Assembly: GCA_001790315.1 (NCBI GenBank)
Contig: MGCE01000034.1
Span: forward strand, 1 to 8,173
Direction: 5' to 3'
Source of the DNA: Candidatus Rokubacteria bacterium RIFCSPLOWO2_02_FULL_72_37
Lineage (GTDB): Bacteria; Methylomirabilota; Methylomirabilia; Rokubacteriales; CSP1-6
DNA: 8,173 bases
Part shown: in pieces, positions 1 to 5,247 of the stretch
Layout of the letters: each line of letters begins with the position of its first letter
How positions within the stretch are numbered: position 1 is the first letter of the stretch
The notes under the pieces: generated by a model
What the model saw: only the letters and a program-made list of their open reading frames with translations
Database searches by the model: none
What the model was told of the DNA's origin: nothing
Position numbers and translations under genes: made by a program

Positions 1-281
1 AACGCGACGTCGCGCGCGCCGAGCATCAGCGGGACGATGTAGTTGAAGAACGCCGCGTTCGCCGGCATGACCGCGAGGAAGACCATGGTCGTGCCGTGCA
101 TCGTGAACAGCGCGTTGAACGTCTGCGCGCTCACGAGGGCGTTGGCGGGGCCCGCCAGCTGGAGCCGGATCAGGAGCGCCTCGATCCCGCCGACCAGCAG
201 GAACACGAAGGCCGAGACCCCGTACAGGATCCCGATCCGCTTGTGATCGACGGTGGTGACCCAGGACCAGACGCCGCTCAC
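1..281 (-). CDS. coxA: Cytochrome c oxidase subunit I (caa3/aa3 type), N-terminal part, cut by window edge
   Basis: This is the heme-copper oxidase catalytic subunit, which reduces O2 to water and pumps protons in the inner membrane. Only the first 93 residues are inside the window. They read as a typical subunit I N-terminus: a TTVDHKRIGILY segment (residues 9-20), a first membrane helix (about 18-38), then NALFTMHGTTMVFL (56-69), whose His62 matches the conserved low-spin heme a ligand. GARDVA (88-93) sits where the D-channel entrance Asp (Asp91 here) is found in A-type oxidases. The start is taken as GTG at 281-279. It overlaps the coxB stop codon (GTGA), so translation is probably coupled to coxB, and no good Shine-Dalgarno is visible. 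The gene continues beyond position 1. The family assignment is firm; the exact start is inferred. Confidence 0.93.
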   Translation of the reverse strand, partial: MSGVWSWVTTVDHKRIGILYGVSAFVFLLVGGIEALLIRLQLAGPANALVSAQTFNALFTMHGTTMVFLAVMPANAAFFNYIVPLMLGARDVA

Positions 282-1288
282 CTGAGGCCCGCCAGGTAGG
301 TGGCCACGGCGCGCGCCTGCGCCTCGGTCAGGCCGAGCGCGGGCATCTTCGCGCCGGGCTTGATCGCGCCCGGGTCGCGGATCCACGCGGTGACGGTGTC
401 GAGGGTGTTGGGGAGCAGGCCCGACGCGATCGTGGTCCGCCCGCCGAATGTCGTCAGATCGGGCCCGAGGACGCCCGCGGAGACGCCCCGGATCGTGTGA
501 CAGCCCACACAGGCGCTCCGCGTGTAGATCGCCTTGCCCTCGGCCGCGAGACCCGACGGGGGCTCGGCCGGCGTCGCGCGCTGCGCCGCCAGCCAGCGCT
601 CGAACGCCTCGGGCGTCTCGACGAAGACGCGCATGCCCATGTTCGCGTGCGACGCGCCGCAGAACTCGGCGCATTGCCCCCAGTATTCCCCGGGCGTGTC
701 CGGGATCAGCGTGAGCCGGTTCACGCGTCCGGGAATCACGTCGCGCTTGCCACCCAGCTGCGGCACCCAGAAGCTGTGGATCACGTCGGCGCCCTCGAGC
801 GTGAGCACGACGGGGCGCCCGGCCGGCAGGTGGAGCTCGTTGGCGGTGACGACGCCGAGTGACGGATAGCGGAACTCCCACCACCACTGCCGACCCAGCA
901 CGGTCACGTCGAGCGCCTGGGCCACCGGCGCCGCCTGGGTGCGGAAGATCACCTGGATCGTCGGGACCGCGATGACCAGCAGGACGAGCGCGGGAGCGAT
1001 CGTCCACCCGATCTCGAGGAGCGTGTGGCCGTGGATCTGCGCGGGGAGCGGCGTGCCCGGCTTCTCGCGGAAGCGCAGCAGCACCCACGCGAGCGCGCCG
1101 AAGACCACCACCGCGATGACCACGGACGCCCACGTGATGATGCCGTAGACGTGGAGGATGTCCCGCGCGAAGTCCGAGCGCGGGACCAGGGTGGTCATGG
1201 GCCCGTCCCACGCGCAGCCGCCGAGCGTCAGGGCGGTGCCGACCACCCCGAGACGCACGAGGAGCCGGTCGCTTGTCTGTCGATTCAC
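278..1288 (-). CDS. coxB: Cytochrome c oxidase subunit II with fused cytochrome c domain (caa3 type)
   Basis: This 336-residue subunit takes electrons from cytochrome c (or its own heme c) through the CuA centre and passes them to subunit I. A lipoprotein signal with lipobox LGGC (Cys25) is followed by two membrane helices (about 47-71 and 94-115). The conserved QWWWEF stretch is at 134-139. The CuA ligand set is complete: His171, Cys206, Glu208, Cys210, His214 and Met217. A C-terminal cytochrome c domain carries CVGCH (260-264) and a likely axial Met315 in KMPAL, which marks the caa3 subtype. The start is GTG at 1288, chosen because it places the signal peptide correctly; no strong Shine-Dalgarno precedes it, and a -10-like hexamer lies 8 nt upstream. 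It overlaps coxA by 4 nt and lies 45 nt downstream of the amidase gene. Confidence 0.96.
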   Translation of the reverse strand: MNRQTSDRLLVRLGVVGTALTLGGCAWDGPMTTLVPRSDFARDILHVYGIITWASVVIAVVVFGALAWVLLRFREKPGTPLPAQIHGHTLLEIGWTIAPALVLLVIAVPTIQVIFRTQAAPVAQALDVTVLGRQWWWEFRYPSLGVVTANELHLPAGRPVVLTLEGADVIHSFWVPQLGGKRDVIPGRVNRLTLIPDTPGEYWGQCAEFCGASHANMGMRVFVETPEAFERWLAAQRATPAEPPSGLAAEGKAIYTRSACVGCHTIRGVSAGVLGPDLTTFGGRTTIASGLLPNTLDTVTAWIRDPGAIKPGAKMPALGLTEAQARAVATYLAGLR

Positions 1289-1296
1289 AAACGCTA

Positions 1297-1325
1297 AACC
1301 TACTCGACCCGGGCGGGCTGCGCAA
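1297..1325 (-). promoter_or_regulatory. Candidate sigma70-like promoter for coxBA
   Basis: Read on the minus strand, TTGCGC (1325-1320) and TAGGTT (1302-1297) are separated by 17 nt. The -10 box ends 8 nt before the coxB GTG, so a transcript would begin at or next to the start codon. The pair lies wholly in the 45-bp gap after the amidase gene. Both hexamers match the consensus imperfectly, so this is tentative. The alternative is that coxB is read only from upstream of the amidase. Confidence 0.35.
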
Positions 1326-1333
1326 GCGGACAG

Positions 1334-2572
1334 CTAGGCCGCGAGCGCGAGCAGGGTGTGGAACAGGACGTTCGCGCCGCGCTCGATGGCCTCCCAGTCG
1401 CTGGTCTCGTCCACGCGATGGCTCCGGCCACCCCGGGATGGAATGAAGATCATGCCGGCGTCGGTGAGCGCCGCGAGGTTCTGCGCGTCGTGGCCCGCCG
1501 CCGAGTGGAGGCGGGTGGAGGCGAGCCCCACCGTGACGCACGCCGCCTCGATCGCGGCCTGCACGCGTTCCGCGCACGGCGCGGGCGCGGTCGCCGACAT
1601 CGGCCGCACCTCCACCCCGACCCGGCGCCGGCTGGCGACGCGCCTGGCGAGCGACTCGCACTGCATCGCGAGGCCCGCGAGGACGTCCGCGTCCGGGCTC
1701 CGGAGCTCCTGCACGAGCTCACCGCGCGCGGGTACGATGTTGCTCACGCCCGGGTGCACGGTGACGACGCCGAAGTTCGTGACGGTGCGCCCGCCGCCGC
1801 GCCTGACCACGAGGTCGCGCGCCCTCAGCGCATAGTCGGCGGCCGCGAGGAAGCCGTCGCGGCGTCGGTCCATCGGCGTGGTGCCCGCGTGGTCGGCCTG
1901 GCCGGTGAAGACGACGCGCGCCCGGCGCACGCCGACGATCGAGTCCACGACGCCGATCGGAATGCCCGCTTCCTCGAGCCGGGGGCCCTGCTCGATGTGG
2001 AGCTCGACGTACGCGGCCACCGCCCCCTCCGGTGCGCGCGCCTCCGGTGCCCGGCGCGCGTCGAAGCCCGCCCGGGCCATCGCGTCGACCAGCCGCTCGC
2101 CGTCCACGGCGGCCATGTCCGGGATCCGCTCGATCTCGAGCCGCCCGGTGAACGCGCGCGAGCCGAAGAGGCTCCCGTAGCGACCTTCCTCGTCGCTCCA
2201 CGCGCCGAGGACGAGCGGCAGGCGATGAGTCAGGCCCGTCTCGGACACCCTCTCGAGGCACTCGAGCCCGGCGAGGACACCGAGCGCGCCGTCGAGGATG
2301 CCCCCCTCGGGCACGCTGTCGATGTGCGAGCCGGTGAGAACCACGGGGCGGTCGGCGGCGAGCGCGCGCACGCCGCCGGCGCCGAACACGTTGCCCGCCG
2401 CGTCGACCCACGCCTCGAGGCCGGCGGCCCGGATCTCCCCCAGGAGCCAGGCGCGCGCCTCCTCGTGCGGCGGCGACCAGCAGGGTCGCGTCACGCCACC
2501 CCCGGGCAAGGCGCCGAAGCGCGCGAGCGTCTCGATGCGCGCCCGCAGGCGGCGTGGCGAGATCGCTGGCAT
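1334..2572 (-). CDS. Zn-dependent M20-family amidase: N-carbamoyl-L-amino-acid hydrolase / allantoate amidohydrolase-like (hydantoinase/carbamoylase family)
   Basis: The 412-residue protein belongs to the family that hydrolyses N-carbamoyl amino acids, ureidoglycine/allantoate or beta-ureidopropionate, releasing ammonia and CO2 in the cytoplasm. The metal-site motifs are all present: GSHIDSVPEGGILDG (81-95, with His83 and bridging Asp94), DEEG (127-130, Glu128/Glu129), ELHIEQGP (190-197, His192) and SRGGRSH (379-385, His385). GQADHAGTTPM (224-234) is the dimerisation-domain motif whose His contacts substrate across the dimer. Length is normal for the family. The sequence does not decide between carbamoylase, allantoate amidohydrolase and ureidopropionase. 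No hydantoinase, allantoinase or other purine/pyrimidine gene lies in view, so context does not help. The ATG at 2572 has no Shine-Dalgarno but has a TATACT hexamer 7 nt upstream. coxB follows 45 nt downstream on the same strand, with no terminator seen between. Confidence 0.9.
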   Translation of the reverse strand: MPAISPRRLRARIETLARFGALPGGGVTRPCWSPPHEEARAWLLGEIRAAGLEAWVDAAGNVFGAGGVRALAADRPVVLTGSHIDSVPEGGILDGALGVLAGLECLERVSETGLTHRLPLVLGAWSDEEGRYGSLFGSRAFTGRLEIERIPDMAAVDGERLVDAMARAGFDARRAPEARAPEGAVAAYVELHIEQGPRLEEAGIPIGVVDSIVGVRRARVVFTGQADHAGTTPMDRRRDGFLAAADYALRARDLVVRRGGGRTVTNFGVVTVHPGVSNIVPARGELVQELRSPDADVLAGLAMQCESLARRVASRRRVGVEVRPMSATAPAPCAERVQAAIEAACVTVGLASTRLHSAAGHDAQNLAALTDAGMIFIPSRGGRSHRVDETSDWEAIERGANVLFHTLLALAA

Positions 2573-2579
2573 GGGGCGG

Positions 2580-2585
2580 AGTATA
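2580..2585 (-). promoter_or_regulatory. Candidate -10 box of the amidase gene
   Basis: TATACT on the minus strand (2585-2580) differs from TATAAT at one base and lies 7 nt before the amidase ATG. No recognisable -35 hexamer is found 17 nt further upstream, where the sequence is C-rich. No Shine-Dalgarno is present, so a leaderless transcript starting at or near the ATG would fit. Support is limited to one hexamer. Confidence 0.4.
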
Positions 2586-2588
2586 GCC

Positions 2589-2618
2589 TTGACTTGGCGC
2601 GCGGGCGGTTTCTAGAAT
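2589..2618 (+). promoter_or_regulatory. Sigma70-like promoter for the acyl-CoA dehydrogenase pair
   Basis: TTGACT (2589-2594) and TAGAAT (2613-2618) are separated by 18 nt. Each differs from the sigma70 consensus at one base, which stands out in such GC-rich DNA. The predicted transcription start is near 2625, giving a leader of about 40 nt before the ATG at 2666. The palindrome at 2617-2632 overlaps the end of the -10 box and the start site. Confidence 0.65.
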
Positions 2619-2632
2619 GAACCACCGTTCAT
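2617..2632. promoter_or_regulatory. Palindromic operator candidate (ATGAAC-N4-GTTCAT)
   Basis: This is a perfect inverted repeat with 6-bp arms around CACC, overlapping the -10 box and predicted start site of the dehydrogenase promoter. Short dyads of the TGAAC-N-GTTCA kind are typical operators of TetR/AcrR-family regulators, many of which control acyl-CoA dehydrogenase and beta-oxidation genes and are released by acyl-CoA. A repressor bound here would block the plus-strand promoter. It might also affect the divergent amidase promoter about 35 bp away. The dyad is seen directly; the regulator family is inferred, and no regulator gene is in the window. Confidence 0.5.
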
Positions 2633-2665
2633 CCGCTGGCGACGGCCCCGATCCCGGGAGGGCAC

Positions 2666-3862
2666 ATGGACCTCACCCTGACTCCAGAACAAGAGACGTT
2701 CCGCGAGACCGTGCGGACCTGGCTCCGGGCGAACATCCCCGAGGAGTGGGCCCGACAGACGGTCGCCGGCTCGGACATCCCGCGGGTGGAGGCCTACGAC
2801 CTCTTGCGCCGCTGGCAGCGGACGCTGTACGACGCCGGCTTTCTCGGACTCACGTGGCCTGTCGAGTACGGCGGCCGGGGGCTCACCTTCGTGGAGGAGA
2901 TCATCCTCCAGCAGGAGATGGCGCTCGCCAAGGCGCCGCCCGTCCTGAACGTGCTCGGCATCGGCATGGCGGGCCCGACGATCATCGCGTACGGGACCGA
3001 GGAGCAGAAGAAGCGCTACCCGGCGAAGATCCTCTCGTGCGAGGAGATCTGGTGCCAGGGCTACTCGGAGCCGAACGCGGGCTCGGACCTCGCCGCGCTC
3101 CAGACGCGCGCCGTGCGTGACGGCGAGCACTGGGTGCTCAACGGCCAGAAGGTGTGGACGTCGTTCGCGCAGTTCGCCGACTGGATGATGCTGCTCGCGC
3201 GCACGGATCCCGCCGCGCCCCGGCACAAGGGCATCACGTACTTCCTGCTCGACATGAGGCTGCCCGGCATCACGGTCAAGCCCCTCCGGCAGATCACGGG
3301 CGACGCGGAGTTCAACGAGGTCTTCTTCGACAGCGTGCGCGTCCACGAGTCCGAGGTGCTGGGAGGCGTCAACAGCGGCTGGCGGGTCGGCGTGACGACC
3401 CTGATGTACGAGCGGCTCACGCTGGGCTTCGGTCTGCAAGTCAGGCTGCGGATCGCGCTCGACGGCCTGATCGAGATGGCGCGCCGGGTGGAGAAGACGG
3501 GCCGCGCCGTGACCAAGGACCCGCTCACCCGGCAGAAGCTCGCGCAGCTCTGGATCGAGACCGAGAGCCTGAAGTACACCGGGGCCCGCGCGCTCACGCG
3601 GCTGCTGCGCGGCGAGCTCCCGGGTCCGGAAGCCTCCGCGGGGAAGATCACGTGGGTGGACGTGAACCAGCGGCTCCAGGAGATCGCGATGGAGATCCAG
3701 GGGCCGTACTCCCAGCTCCGTCGGGGCTCCGAGTGGGCCGTCGAGGGGGGCGCGTGGGCGCATTCCTTCCTCCGCTCGCGCGCCAACTCGATCGAGGGTG
3801 GCACGACGGAGATCCAGAAGAACATCATCGCCGAGCGCGTGCTCGGCCTGCCAAAGGACTAG
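2666..3862 (+). CDS. Acyl-CoA dehydrogenase, subunit carrying the helix-G glutamate (PimC / FadE26-like)
   Basis: This 398-residue flavoprotein of the acyl-CoA dehydrogenase family introduces the alpha-beta double bond in an acyl-CoA and passes electrons to ETF. The N-terminal helical domain spans about 1-125 with the TWPVEYGG motif (63-70). The flavin/acyl-binding region contains CQGYSEPNAGSDL (130-142) and WVLNGQKVWTS (156-166). Helix G carries MYERL with Glu249, the place of the catalytic base in isovaleryl-CoA dehydrogenase and, as I recall, in mycobacterial ChsE4 (FadE26). The C-terminus has IEGGTTEIQKN (376-386). The usual RxxFG and QLHGG flavin-contact motifs of the C-terminal domain are missing; the positions read GRAVTKDP and IQGPYSQL. 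Start: ATG at 2666, with GGAGG (2657-2661) 4 nt upstream. The partner gene follows after 5 nt. The family is certain; the substrate is unknown. Confidence 0.93.
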   Translation: MDLTLTPEQETFRETVRTWLRANIPEEWARQTVAGSDIPRVEAYDLLRRWQRTLYDAGFLGLTWPVEYGGRGLTFVEEIILQQEMALAKAPPVLNVLGIGMAGPTIIAYGTEEQKKRYPAKILSCEEIWCQGYSEPNAGSDLAALQTRAVRDGEHWVLNGQKVWTSFAQFADWMMLLARTDPAAPRHKGITYFLLDMRLPGITVKPLRQITGDAEFNEVFFDSVRVHESEVLGGVNSGWRVGVTTLMYERLTLGFGLQVRLRIALDGLIEMARRVEKTGRAVTKDPLTRQKLAQLWIETESLKYTGARALTRLLRGELPGPEASAGKITWVDVNQRLQEIAMEIQGPYSQLRRGSEWAVEGGAWAHSFLRSRANSIEGGTTEIQKNIIAERVLGLPKD

Positions 3863-3867
3863 CGGCC

Positions 3868-5007
3868 ATGGACTTCGGGTTCAGTCAAGAGCAGGAGCTG
3901 CTTCGCGCGACGGCGCGGAAGTTCTTCGAGAACGAGTGCCCCTCGACGTTCGTGCGCGCTCGGATGGAGGAGCCCGTCGGGGTGACCGACGGGTTCTGGA
4001 ACAAGCTGGCCGAGCAGGGCTGGCTCGGGCTCGTCTACCCCGAGGCGCTCGGCGGCTCCGGCCTCGGCTTCGTGGATCTCACCGTGCTCATGGAAGAGAT
4101 GGGCCGCTGCGTGATGCCGGGGCCGTTCTTCTCCACGGTGTTGCTCGGTGGACTGGCGATCCTCGAGGCGGGCTCGGCCGCACAGAAGAACGAGTGGCTC
4201 GGGAAGATCGCCGCGGGCGAGGCCCGGACCACGCTGGCGCTCACCGAGCCCAACGCGCGCTGGGACGCCGCCGGCGTCACGGTCACCGCGCGCCAGGGCG
4301 GGAGCGGCTTCGTCCTCAACGGTACCAAGCTCTTCGTTCCCGACGCCCACCTGGCCGACGTGCTCGTCGTCGCGGCGCGTGTGGCCGAGGGCAAGAGCCC
4401 CGAGGATGGCGTGAGCCTCTTCCTCGTGCCGAGGGACGCGGCGGGCATGACGGTCGCCCTCCTCCCGACGATGGACCAGACGCGGAAGCTCTGCGAGGTG
4501 ACCTTCCGGGACACGCCCGTCGATGCCGGCGCGCTGCTGGGCCCCATGGGCGCCGCGTGGCCGTCGATCGCGCGCGTGCTCCAGCGCGCGACGGTCGCGC
4601 TCTGCGCCGAGATGTGCGGCGGCGCGCAGAAGATCCTCGAGATGACGACGGACTACGCGAAAATCCGTGTCGCCTTCGGCAAGCCCATCGGCACCTACCA
4701 GGGCGTGAAGCACAAGGCGGCGGACATGCTCGTGGACGTGGAGAACGCGAAATCCCTCACGTACTACGCGGCCTGGGCGATGGACGAGAACGCGCCCGAG
4801 GCCGGTCTCGCGGCCTCCATGGCCAAGGCCTACGTGTCGGACGCCTACCGCAAGGTGGCGGGCACGGGCATCCAGCTCCACGGCGGGATCGGGTTCACGT
4901 GGGAGCACGACCTCCACCTCTACTTCAAGCGCGCGAAGTCTTCCGAATTCACCTTCGGCGATGCCGCGTATCACCGCGAGCGGGTCGCCCAGCTGATTAG
5001 TCTATGA
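3868..5007 (+). CDS. Acyl-CoA dehydrogenase, partner subunit lacking the catalytic glutamate (PimD / FadE27-like)
   Basis: This second acyl-CoA dehydrogenase-fold protein (379 residues) starts 5 nt after the first, with AAGGA (3854-3858) as a plausible Shine-Dalgarno inside the end of the upstream gene. Recognisable parts are the N-terminal domain with LVYPEALGGSGLG (55-67), LALTEPNARWD (123-133) and NGTKLFVPDA (151-160). The C-terminal flavin-contact motifs are RVAFGKPIGTYQ (267-278) and QLHGGIGFTWEHD (336-348). At the helix-G position the sequence is LQRATVALCAEM (238-249), with no ER pair, and the C-terminal YEGT-type glutamate is also absent (FTFGDAAYHR). It therefore probably cannot act alone and pairs with the upstream subunit, as in PimC/PimD of pimeloyl-CoA oxidation and the alpha2beta2 FadE pairs of steroid side-chain degradation. 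A strong hairpin begins 2 nt after the stop codon. Confidence 0.92.
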   Translation: MDFGFSQEQELLRATARKFFENECPSTFVRARMEEPVGVTDGFWNKLAEQGWLGLVYPEALGGSGLGFVDLTVLMEEMGRCVMPGPFFSTVLLGGLAILEAGSAAQKNEWLGKIAAGEARTTLALTEPNARWDAAGVTVTARQGGSGFVLNGTKLFVPDAHLADVLVVAARVAEGKSPEDGVSLFLVPRDAAGMTVALLPTMDQTRKLCEVTFRDTPVDAGALLGPMGAAWPSIARVLQRATVALCAEMCGGAQKILEMTTDYAKIRVAFGKPIGTYQGVKHKAADMLVDVENAKSLTYYAAWAMDENAPEAGLAASMAKAYVSDAYRKVAGTGIQLHGGIGFTWEHDLHLYFKRAKSSEFTFGDAAYHRERVAQLISL

Positions 5008-5008
5008 A

Positions 5009-5039
5009 GCTGGGGGGCGGCGCGGCGCCGCCCCCCAGC
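5009..5039 (+). terminator. Strong GC hairpin after the dehydrogenase pair (terminator-like, no T-tract)
   Basis: A perfect inverted repeat has 15-nt arms, GCTGGGGGGCGGCGC (5009-5023) and its complement (5025-5039), around one central G, so the real loop would be about 3-5 nt. It lies 2 nt past the dehydrogenase stop codon, where a terminator or 3'-end-stabilising stem is expected. No run of T follows; the downstream sequence is C-rich. It may instead act in mRNA stabilisation or with Rho. Its right half merges into the tandem repeat array. Confidence 0.5.
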
Positions 5040-5192
5040 CCCCCCTGCGCGTGCCAGCGGCGCGGCGCGGTCTTCCAGCCCCCCCTGCGTGCCAGCGGCG
5101 CGGCGCGGTCTCCCAGCCCCCCCTGAGCGCGCTGCCGGCGCGGCGCGGTCTTCCAGCCCCCCCTGCGCGTGCCAGCGGCGCGGCGCCGCCCC
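5018..5192. repeat. Tandem array of about four 40-bp GC-rich repeats between the dehydrogenase and Nudix genes
   Basis: Four consecutive units each begin with CCAGCCCCCCCTG: 5035-5074 (40 bp), 5075-5112 (38 bp, lacking 2 bp after CTGCG), 5113-5152 (40 bp, five changes in the middle) and 5153-5192 (40 bp). A partial unit at 5018-5034 precedes them. The unit's second half is GCGGCGCGGCGCGGTCTT in unit 1. In both the leading partial unit and the last unit this half ends instead in GCGGCGCGGCGCCGCCCC, so the array is bounded by the same variant. Each unit carries a C7 run (G7 on the minus strand). No unique spacers lie between units, so it is not a CRISPR. The array fills most of the 240-bp gap; no gene is seen in it. 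Whether the element recurs elsewhere in the genome cannot be judged here. Confidence 0.85.
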
Positions 5193-5230
5193 GCGCGTCT
5201 ATCCGGTGGGAGCGGGCCTCGCGTCGACCC

Positions 5231-5239
5231 TGGTACACT
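5231..5239 (+). promoter_or_regulatory. Extended -10 promoter candidate for the Nudix gene
   Basis: TGGTACACT fits the extended -10 pattern TGn-TAnnnT, and its hexamer TACACT ends 8 nt before the ATG at 5248. No -35 match is seen 17 nt upstream, which an extended -10 can tolerate. No Shine-Dalgarno lies before the ATG. Together this suggests a leaderless transcript starting at or just before the start codon, and a separate transcription unit from the dehydrogenases upstream of the repeat array. Confidence 0.45.
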
Positions 5240-5247
5240 CGCGTGCG

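Noticed and set aside
1358..2620. 420-codon plus-strand open frame opposite the amidase
   Set aside because: The minus strand carries all metal-binding motifs of the amidase; the plus-strand translation is Arg/Ala/Glu/His-rich without any family signal.
2617..3120. ATG inside the palindrome as a start of a gene
   Set aside because: The frame overlaps the dehydrogenase gene out of phase, has no Shine-Dalgarno, and its ATG is part of the operator-like dyad at the predicted transcription start.
2612..3763. Long minus-strand open frame opposite the first acyl-CoA dehydrogenase
   Set aside because: It is a composition shadow: low-complexity Arg/Leu/His-rich translation, no motif, and the plus strand encodes an intact conserved enzyme.
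3154..3867. N-terminal extension of the second dehydrogenase upstream of 3868
   Set aside because: The added 238 residues are an out-of-frame shadow of the first dehydrogenase. The ATG at 3868 gives a standard family N-terminus with a plausible Shine-Dalgarno.
3859..4974. Long minus-strand open frame opposite the second acyl-CoA dehydrogenase
   Set aside because: Same reasons: antisense to a conserved gene, with a biased translation and no domain.
5035..5192. Regularly spaced repeats that could be read as a small CRISPR array
   Set aside because: The 40-bp units are directly abutting with no unique spacers, and no cas gene is in the window. It is a tandem repeat.
5089..5247. N-terminal extension of the Nudix protein into the repeat array
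   Set aside because: The extra residues are just translated repeat units, and similar readings exist in all frames there. The ATG at 5248 begins the family-like sequence and has an extended -10 just before it.
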